NCBI RefSeq assembly: GCF_037975245.1
Contig: NC_092572.1
Coordinates: 27,325,989 to 27,389,988 of the forward strand
Source of the DNA: Apostichopus japonicus
Taxonomy: Eukaryota; Echinodermata; Holothuroidea; Aspidochirotida; Stichopodidae
DNA: 64,000 nucleotides
Direction: 5' to 3'
Of this stretch, positions 54,958 through 64,000 are shown piece after piece (positions within the stretch are counted from its first letter, which is position 1; every line of letters begins with the position of its first letter). Under the pieces are notes generated by a model that made no database searches, was not told where the DNA came from, and was given only the letters and a program-made list of their open reading frames with translations. The position numbers were made by a program, and so were the translations under genes.

Positions 54958-55818
54958 TCAATAGCGCTGTACAACCGTAATAGAACGCCAACTTGAAAAA
55001 AAATGAGTCTTCAAACAAGACTTGAACTGACTGAGAGTGGGAGAACTCCGCACATATATGGGCAGACCATTCCAGGGCTTGGGCCCGGCTGATGGAAAAG
55101 CACGGTCGCCATAGGTCTTCAGTTTAGTTCTGGGAACAGTGAGAGTGAGTGTATTGCTAGAACGCAAGGTATAACGAGTATTGACCTGGAAGGACAGATC
55201 GTCTGACAAATAGGCGGGTGGCATTCCATGAATGCACTTATACACCAAGAGCAGTACTTTGAACTTAATGCTGAATTCAACAGGCAACCAGTGCAAAGAA
55301 TGGAGGATACTCAACGATGGTGTGTTGAAGTCATAGCAGTCTACAACAAGCCTGGCTGCGCTGTTATGCAGACGTTGCAGTCTCTGAATCAGATACCATG
55401 GAATACCATGGAGCAAACTATTGCAATAATCCAAATGGCTATGAATAAATGAATGAACCAAGGTGCTCATTGTTCTAGAAGACATATGTTTTCTAATCTT
55501 CTTTAGATTAAAAATATAATAGAAACCAGTCTTGCAAACTTTACTGATATGTTTATCCATTTTCATGTGTTTGTCGAAAATAACCCCGGGGTTGCGGACT
55601 TGATCACAAGAAGCAATGGAAGCACCACCAACTTTGATAGACTTATTGACGACCTTTGTGAGCTGGACTGGAGGGCCGAGAATAATGAACTCAGTTTTCA
55701 CATTTATCATTAAAAAGGAGCACATCATCCTATCGATACGTCCTAGCGAGGGTTTGGTAACTTGATAATTCATGTACTGGTAGATAATTATTCGATGACT
55801 GAGCTCCAGATTTTTCAT
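54958..55818 (-). pseudogene. 5'-truncated CR1/L2-type LINE: reverse-transcriptase C-terminal part
   Basis: 286-codon minus-strand frame without internal stops. It contains an NPGVIFDKHMKMDKHISKVC stretch, then the typical CR1/L2 tail: LDYCNSLLHGIP, LQRLHNSAARLV, LHWLPVEFSIKFKVLLLVYK, a MPPAYLSD segment, YTLRSSNTL, YGDRAFPSAGPKPWNGLP and FKSCLKTHFF. The polymerase catalytic motif and the endonuclease are absent, as expected for a 5'-truncated insertion. The frame is open, so it is fairly young or lightly eroded. Confidence 0.9.
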
Positions 55819-57867
55819 GGAGCGATTATTAGCGCAAAAAGAAACGTCTAATCCCGTTCATCTTACCTAGTTTCGAATGAGGTGTAACAGAAGTGTTAGA
55901 CACCACCATCGATTCCAGAAAATACACACAAAGCTTGCTACCGTCGGTAATTAGACACTAGTGTACAGTCAGTACATACAGCTGCGGTCAATACCCACAG
56001 CACAGTGTACAAACGATACAGCGATGGACAGGTCCAGGTAAACAAGGTATCACGTTTCACTACTGTCTGCATTTGTAGCGACACGAACAAAAAGTCACTT
56101 GCAAGCAACGGAAAGTTAACTTTTTCAGATGGCCGCACGCGGTTTGGGGCGAGTCTTCAATGCCTTTAAGCTTTAGCCATGCAGATCATACATTTAAGGA
56201 CGCATACGAAGAACACACACGCTTACACACACCTTAACGAACAAATATTCAACCACGCATGCAACAATATGCACGGCTATAATCTGGCTTTTAGACGGGC
56301 AGAAAACAAATATAAAGAGAGATATCAAAGAGTGGAACTGGTGATTCTGGGTGACTTTTTGTATATTCCAACACAAGAACAATGATGATCATGATCATTA
56401 CACTATGATGACGTTGAACAATAAAATTTGAACCAATAGTGAAAAAGAACAAGAAAAGGAACTGAAAAAAAAAAATCAAAATAGACTATGCACATAAAAA
56501 AAGAAGGACAATAAGATATGTCCTTACGGAAACCATAAAAGTGAACAATAGCAAAATTATTTAACATTGTAAAAAATAACAACGATAGATTTTCTCTCTA
56601 TTTTACAGTGTTCCCTCCATAGTCTTAAAATTGAGAAGAGACAGAAGCGTGAAAATAAACACTAGATTCATCAACCTATCACTCTGTAGATTACTACCCC
56701 CCCCCCTCCCCAATCCCCCTCCCCAATCCGCGGATCACATCCAACAACCCCATTAGGACATTATGATCCAATCAGGGTATCACATCCTTAAGAAGTATAA
56801 CGGAACTTTTCATGCACGTTAATACAACAGACCAGGAACGAATCCACTTATCAAACCCTTAAGACACCTATGTGTATTTAATTTGTTTACTCTACGCATA
56901 TTACGTTATAGTTTATTTTTCCCTACACATTTCAAGGAATTCTATGATGCTAATACAAGAGTTAAACTGAATCCTTTGTCAACTATCAATTTCCAAGGAC
57001 GTTTTAAGGAACAAACATTGATTCCGAGCTCTGATCAACCGCCCATGCCCCCTCCTCCACCCCCGCCAACCTCACAAGGCCAATCCCGGAGTAAAAATTA
57101 ACACCGTATGACAAACGATGTGGTGGGAAATTGGTCATTCAGTATTCTGGTCTATCTGATGAAGGCTCTTAACTGATAGTTCTTCGCGAGATTTTGATGA
57201 AATATATTTATATAAAAAGCATAACACCGGGGAATTTCATCCGAAAATCACATTAATATGCAACAAATCACGATGAAACAACACATTTTAGCAACACAAA
57301 AACAAAGTGAATATACTATTTTAATTAATATGTGACCAAATATGATCCTTCCAGAACAGTAAACTGAATGCTGAATAAACAAAATCAAGGAAAGTCCAGG
57401 TGATAAAAAAAGAAGAAGTATGTTCGACAAAATGAGAGAGGAATATAGTATTCCAAGTATCAGTCAAATATTATCCTCTTAACTCACATACTTACAATTT
57501 GAATGCGGAATCATAATACAAAACTCACATGTGACTCCTTCAACGTTGTAAGGTTCAAAGCTGTATTTTTTTGACGTTGGATTGTAAAACTTTGTGTCAT
57601 TGTTTTCATCCGACATATTTCAAGACTGAGTGGACATAAATTATCAAATGACCTTTGACCTGAGCTCATGGCACGTCTTTCACGTGACAGGACACGATAC
57701 GAGACAGCATTACATGAGATACAACCCTTAGTTTATCAAGTGCAAGTGGACGATTATTTCCCATTAGGTTATCTGTCAAGACACAAGGAAGAGACAGATT
57801 CTCTATTCGGGAATTCACAATTTCATTTCACTTATTGGCGACTAAAAAAAAGAGACCTGATCCAAGT
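55819..57867. other. No gene seen
   Basis: No exons recognised. Frames at 56179-56385 and 56883-57101 show no family. Contains a C-run near 56697-56706 and proline-coding CC-rich stretch at 57042-57072 that is low complexity. Confidence 0.4.
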
Positions 57868-57897
57868 CAGAAAGAAAGCGAGAAAGAAAAAGAGAAA

Positions 57898-57928
<31 letters not shown>

Positions 57929-57945
57929 GGAAAGAAAAAATGAAA
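57868..57945 (+). repeat. (GAAA)n polypurine microsatellite
   Basis: AGAAAGAAAG-type repeats with few interruptions. The Lys/Arg-rich end of the overlapping frame is an artefact of this. Confidence 0.93.
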
Positions 57946-60487
57946 ATGATGATTAGAAGCAGAGAAAGGCAAAAAGTAAAAGAACTAAAAATGTAGAGAT
58001 ACTTCAAGATCTGTTAACACTTTACAGTTCAACGTATAAACTCCAATATTACTGTTGTAAAGTCCCACCATGCAGCTGGTTCAAAGATCCCAATCGCTTT
58101 AAAAAAAAAGTCAAATTCTTGATAGAACTCTTCAAAATATTCTCTACACATTGGTAACTTATACTATATTGATTGGTACTGTTTTCATAATTATTGAGTA
58201 GAGGTATTACAAATAAAAAATATGTTTCAATATTTCCTTCCATCTAGTATCTCAGCTTCCACGTTGAAGTTGAATACCGGTGGGTACTCACTCTCCATTC
58301 CCGCATAATAAAAATAAAATAAAAAAAACCTAGCTCACTGTCCTGACTGTTAGGCTACAGAAGAAAGATTTGCCTGTAAGCTTTAACTTACTAATAATAA
58401 TAAAAATGTTACAACTACTTCAGTGCATGTCATTTCATGCATGATCAAAACAAATAAAACATTTTTTCTTCTTTTTCCCCCTTTTCGCTTCCGTTTTGAT
58501 ATTAATTTTACGATAAGGGTCAGTCCGTGTATGCACCACTGCAGCCAGGCTGAGGACATTTTGTACTCTGCAGTTTCACACACTAGGCACTGCTGGTCTG
58601 CAGGGATAACTCTCTTTCGTTTTAATATTCATGCAGCTTTGCTGCAGGAGGATGCTGCAGCTGCTGCAGCCTTTCTTTTTCTCTCCCTATCCCTTTGATT
58701 GTGAGAACTTAAAAAATCTATTATCACGACCCGTGCTAAAATGCCAAGTAAAATCAAAACACAAACGTCTGAAGTTTCTCACAGGAGAAAACTTCTCCCT
58801 CAGCACACTGACCTACCCCCAATCTCCTACCCCCCACACTCTCAAGACATATAACAATGAAAACAGTTTTAATTTACTCTACTTTTCCTTAAGAGCAGCA
58901 GGAAATTCCTTGAGACAAATTGACTTATACTTGATTGCTCTTGTGTGTCCAAATGCATGATTTCCGAAAGTCGTGCGAATTTACAGATTCCTTTTGTTAA
59001 GTTTGAGTAGAATTCCTAACAAACTCATTTCTAACCAGGCTGGTATTGCTAATTTTAAACATGAACAGATCATTACTGCACTGGCAAAAACTGAATTTTT
59101 GGAAGTTTAAAAAAAAAAAAAAGTTATTTGCCAACTTATAAATCATCTTCTGTTCCAGCAATGCTGCAATGTGTCATGAATTTTTGGGTTAGTTCTGAAT
59201 CATTGATATTGTGTGTGATATATGATTATGATGCATTTACATGTTTGCTATTAAGATGCTTTATTTTAACAGAGCATAGCACAGAAAAAAAAAAGAAAAA
59301 AAGATTCAAACCAATTTAGGTCAACTAAAACCACATTCGAGCACTGTTTATATTCAGATAAGAAGAAACTGTTATAAAAAAAAACATTTCTTGCAAGGTG
59401 CAAGGATTTGAATGGATAGATTATGTTATCAAGGAAATGTGTTCATGTTTGTGTATTTGAATACAATGAAATTAATACTCAGCACAGTGACATGCAGGCA
59501 ACCCACCATAGTTTTAAGTGTGTTATATGTGTGGATGCTAAACGTTGTACAACTACTGGCATAAAACTACATGACACAATCCAGCAAATTGGGGGGGGGG
59601 GGGGTAACCATACCACGGATGGGCCACATGGGGTCCTGAAGACCTTCTAGGTAAAAACTGTAAGACATATGGCTAGTAGCCATATCTCATCGACTCTGTA
59701 AATTGTCCAACTCAGTCCAACTAACAGTAACACCTCCATTGTTTGACTGAAACTCCTCCTCACTGAGATTACAGGTTTCCCTGAGATACCATTTCTGAAT
59801 GAAAATAAATAGCTGATTCTATCAATAAATCTGTTCTAAGGCATATCCAAATCACACCTGGAACTTTTAAAGTTCATCATCTTATTAGCAATGGAATAAT
59901 AATAATCATAACAATAACATTAAATGTAACCAAAGAGAACCGTCTTCAGTACCTTTCGATAATATCGACTCTTGAGGACTACATCATCACCATCATCTAA
60001 ATTAAACATTTTCACAGACTTTTTTTGACATAGTAACACAAATCGCACAATGAAAAACACGTCACATTAAAGCACATTATTATTATAAGGATGGTGCAAG
60101 GTCGTGACAAAAAGTGAGATAGCAATTTTCCTACAAAATATGCCCATCAAAAATAACCTGATGATGAATGAAAGCTGATGGTGGCTGTATGTATCGAAGT
60201 CCATGACAGTGAGACCACTCATAAGGTGAATGAAAGTCTGTTACATATGTAAATCACTTAAAAATACCTTTATGAATTCCATTGTGAAGACGCGCAAAGC
60301 TATCCCTACCATGACAGTCTGAAACCTTTAGTCTTTCCCTTTCTGGTTTTGACAGGTTCCCTACCATCACATTTATGAAAGTAATTCTTTCCAACAGGAA
60401 TTAGCCATTTGGTAAAGAATCACCAAATCCAAGTTCTGTCGTCTATAAACAAAGCGCCGGAAACGGGCATGTTACCTGAACAAACAA
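57946..60487. other. No gene seen
   Basis: No exon recognised. Includes a GCTGCA-rich stretch at 58637-58668, an A-run near 59109 and a G-run near 59590. Confidence 0.4.
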
Positions 60488-60756
60488 ATGATGACATCAC
60501 ACATGACATCAAATATGATGACATCACACATGACAGTGAGACCACACATGATGACATCACACATGATGACATCACACATGATGACATCACACATGATGAC
60601 ATCACACATGATGACATCACACATGATGACATCACATATAATGACATCACACATGATGACATCACAAATGATGACATCACACATGATGACATCACATATG
60701 ATGACATCACATATAATGACATCACATATGACATCACATATGATGACATCACAGAC
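60488..60756 (+). repeat. 15-bp minisatellite carrying 17 TGACATCA octamers
   Basis: Head-to-tail ATGATGACATCACAC units with small variants (ACATATAATG, CACAAATG). I count seventeen TGACATCA octamers. Because 15 is divisible by three and the unit lacks stops, several frames stay open on both strands; these are not genes. Confidence 0.95.
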
Positions 60757-62434
60757 CACCTACTGTGATTTACTTCCTGGGCTAACAGAAGGTTTAGCCA
60801 ATCAGAATAGTTTTTACTGTCAATCAACCGTATCTTGAGTGCGGTAGGAGATGCTAAGATAAGTTTCTACACATGTGGATTATTTCTAATCCTTTTCTCA
60901 AGCATCTCGCTTCTTACCCAGACAGCAGACTCATTTGCCCAATGTCATCAAAATATGTGCATGCAAATCCACAACAGCAAACTGACTAGGAAGTCAAGCA
61001 TAACATTTTGGAAATAACTTCAAAAAGGACAATACTTCCTTGCACATTTTTGGGTATATATTTCTTTACTCTTTCCTAAATATCTAATATTTGAAATAAT
61101 TGCTACAGTCATGGAGACCTTTCTGCAATTTCCATATCTTATATATCATTTGGTTGCAAGGGCCCTCAAGAAGATTTGTTACTTCCGTGCTGCTCCGAAA
61201 AAAAGACTAAGGAATCATTGGTTAGAAATGGAATTTAAACGGCATTCTCAACATCTAAATAAATCTTTCACAAGTTAGTATAAACCTCCATTGTGTGTGT
61301 TTGGCTAAATAGTTCTCCGCCATCTCTACTCCTTCTCTTGATCATTTTCGATTGCTTTAAAAACAATGATTAAAAATATTACATTTTCACAATTTCATTG
61401 CACAAATGCATTAGACTATGTGTCAAGATTCATATAATCAACTGTTCAGTTGCTTATTATTCTTCTCCTTTGTTGTTTCTCTTGGAGGGAAAAAGAAGTC
61501 GGATATTTTTTCGTTATTTTCCGAGTGTTTGAAACTGTTAACTTTGTAGATATAGCGAATTTTTTTTTTTAGGTTCAAGACTGAATTGAGGAACAGCATC
61601 GGTGCAATGGCACTTGCAGACAAATAGGTTTGTAATGGATGACTTAAGGCACGGAACTTAATTTTGATACAGTTTACACTGTTGTTGGTCATCACTGATA
61701 TCGAGCCAGGCTGTATTTCTCTACTATCTGAGGCTGATCGAATAAAGTGACTGGACTACTTAGCTCAACACACAGACACTATCTTCAGTTCCTCAGCGTG
61801 CAATGCAAAACTCGATTGAAAAACGAGACTGCCGTAGCTCACATGACATGTTCTACAATGCATTATGACTTTGCCAAGGACTAATGGTGTATGGTAATGT
61901 TATCCAAGGGTGCTATGTCGTTAATGTTATGTTAACAAAGCATGTTTTAGATTGGGTTATTAGGATATGTAAATACAACGGTTTAACACTGACATCAAGG
62001 CCTGTGAATCATCAAACTTAACGTCACAGGCAGTCCAGATGGTTAGATTATTTCAAGGTTGAAATGCCTTGAAAATCACCACAGCTACGTTAGAAACAAT
62101 TTTTCTTTCTTCCTGTGCTACGACAAATCAACACCAACAAACTTCTACTTTTTAAAGTTATCCCTGTTTTTTTTTTCATACCAAAGCAGAAAACATCCTT
62201 TGGTTCCCCCATTTTTCTGTCTATCAATATCAAAAACAAAATCAGTGATAAGAAAAGAGAGAGAAAAAAAGGAACATTTCACAAAAGCTAGAAAAACTCA
62301 ACTGCTTCATCCCACCTATCAAAAACAAAACATCAATTTTACACAACAGTCAAGCAATCTAGATCACATTCATCATTAAAAAAAAAAAAAAAAAAAACAT
62401 GACTATATCTAGCTTTGTTACAAGGCTAGCATTC
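60757..62434. other. Intergenic / likely 3' UTR of the minus-strand kinase gene
   Basis: No exon found. The part next to 62434 should be the kinase 3' UTR, but no poly(A) signal was identified with confidence. A 20-nt A-run lies at about 62379-62398. Confidence 0.4.
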
Positions 62435-63978
<1,544 letters not shown>

Positions 63979-64000
63979 CTGTTAGAAGATATAGCAAAGT

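Noticed and set aside
60409-60838. Four overlapping frames of 95-135 codons on both strands
   Set aside because: A stop-free 15-bp tandem repeat keeps frames open; no splice sites or family resemblance.

Overview
The window is eukaryotic, animal DNA: AT-rich, intron-rich, and dominated by transposon remnants, tandem repeats and long (TA)n tracts. No bacterial features (operons, Shine-Dalgarno sites, CRISPR) are present. The gene content (a Tie-like Ig/EGF receptor ectodomain, a tyrosine kinase, a secreted Cys-rich protein) and the repeat style suggest a marine invertebrate deuterostome, most likely an echinoderm such as a sea cucumber. That placement is inference. Most of the longer open frames are repeat artefacts or chance, so the real genes were rebuilt from short exons with GT/AG borders and matching codon phase.

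Layout. (1) 535-4067 (+): last five exons of an unrecognised gene ending in a Lys/Ser tail. (2) 4.1-13.8 kb: no supportable gene. (3) 14298-21744 (-): first five exons of a secreted Cys-rich protein with a signal peptide, two related CPG...KCCF modules and the start of a third domain; its 3' end was not found. Two related hAT-type elements lie at or near it, one with a perfect 8-bp target duplication. (4) 24169-25186: a complete solo LTR with 5-bp target duplication, TATA box and poly(A) signal. (5) 25.4-31.1 kb: several tandem arrays (about 110, 160 and 580 bp units). (6) 32.0-36.9 kb: nested mobile-element zone with a GIY-YIG remnant, a TTAA-flanked element, a broken integrase-like frame, and a 2.6-kb DNA element holding a decayed gene and eight copies of a 15-bp motif. 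(7) 41462-49899 (+): six exons of a Tie-receptor-like protein (signal peptide, Ig-like, Ig-like, three EGF-like), all joined in phase 1, with an inverted pair of tRNA-derived SINEs in its introns. No kinase follows on this strand, so it may encode a short secreted form. (8) 50.3-55.8 kb: another tRNA-SINE, a 207-bp duplication beside a GC-rich block, a 1.4-kb minisatellite with an exact 147-bp dimer repeat, and a 5'-truncated CR1/L2-type LINE. (9) 60.5 kb: minisatellite with 17 TGACATCA octamers. (10) 62435-63978 (-): last three exons of a protein tyrosine kinase, convergent with the Tie-like gene.

No novel multi-gene system is evident. The most interesting points are the kinase-less Tie-like gene, the secreted Cys-rich gene, the element carrying clustered GGTTACTCACGTTAC motifs, and the 147-bp higher-order repeat.
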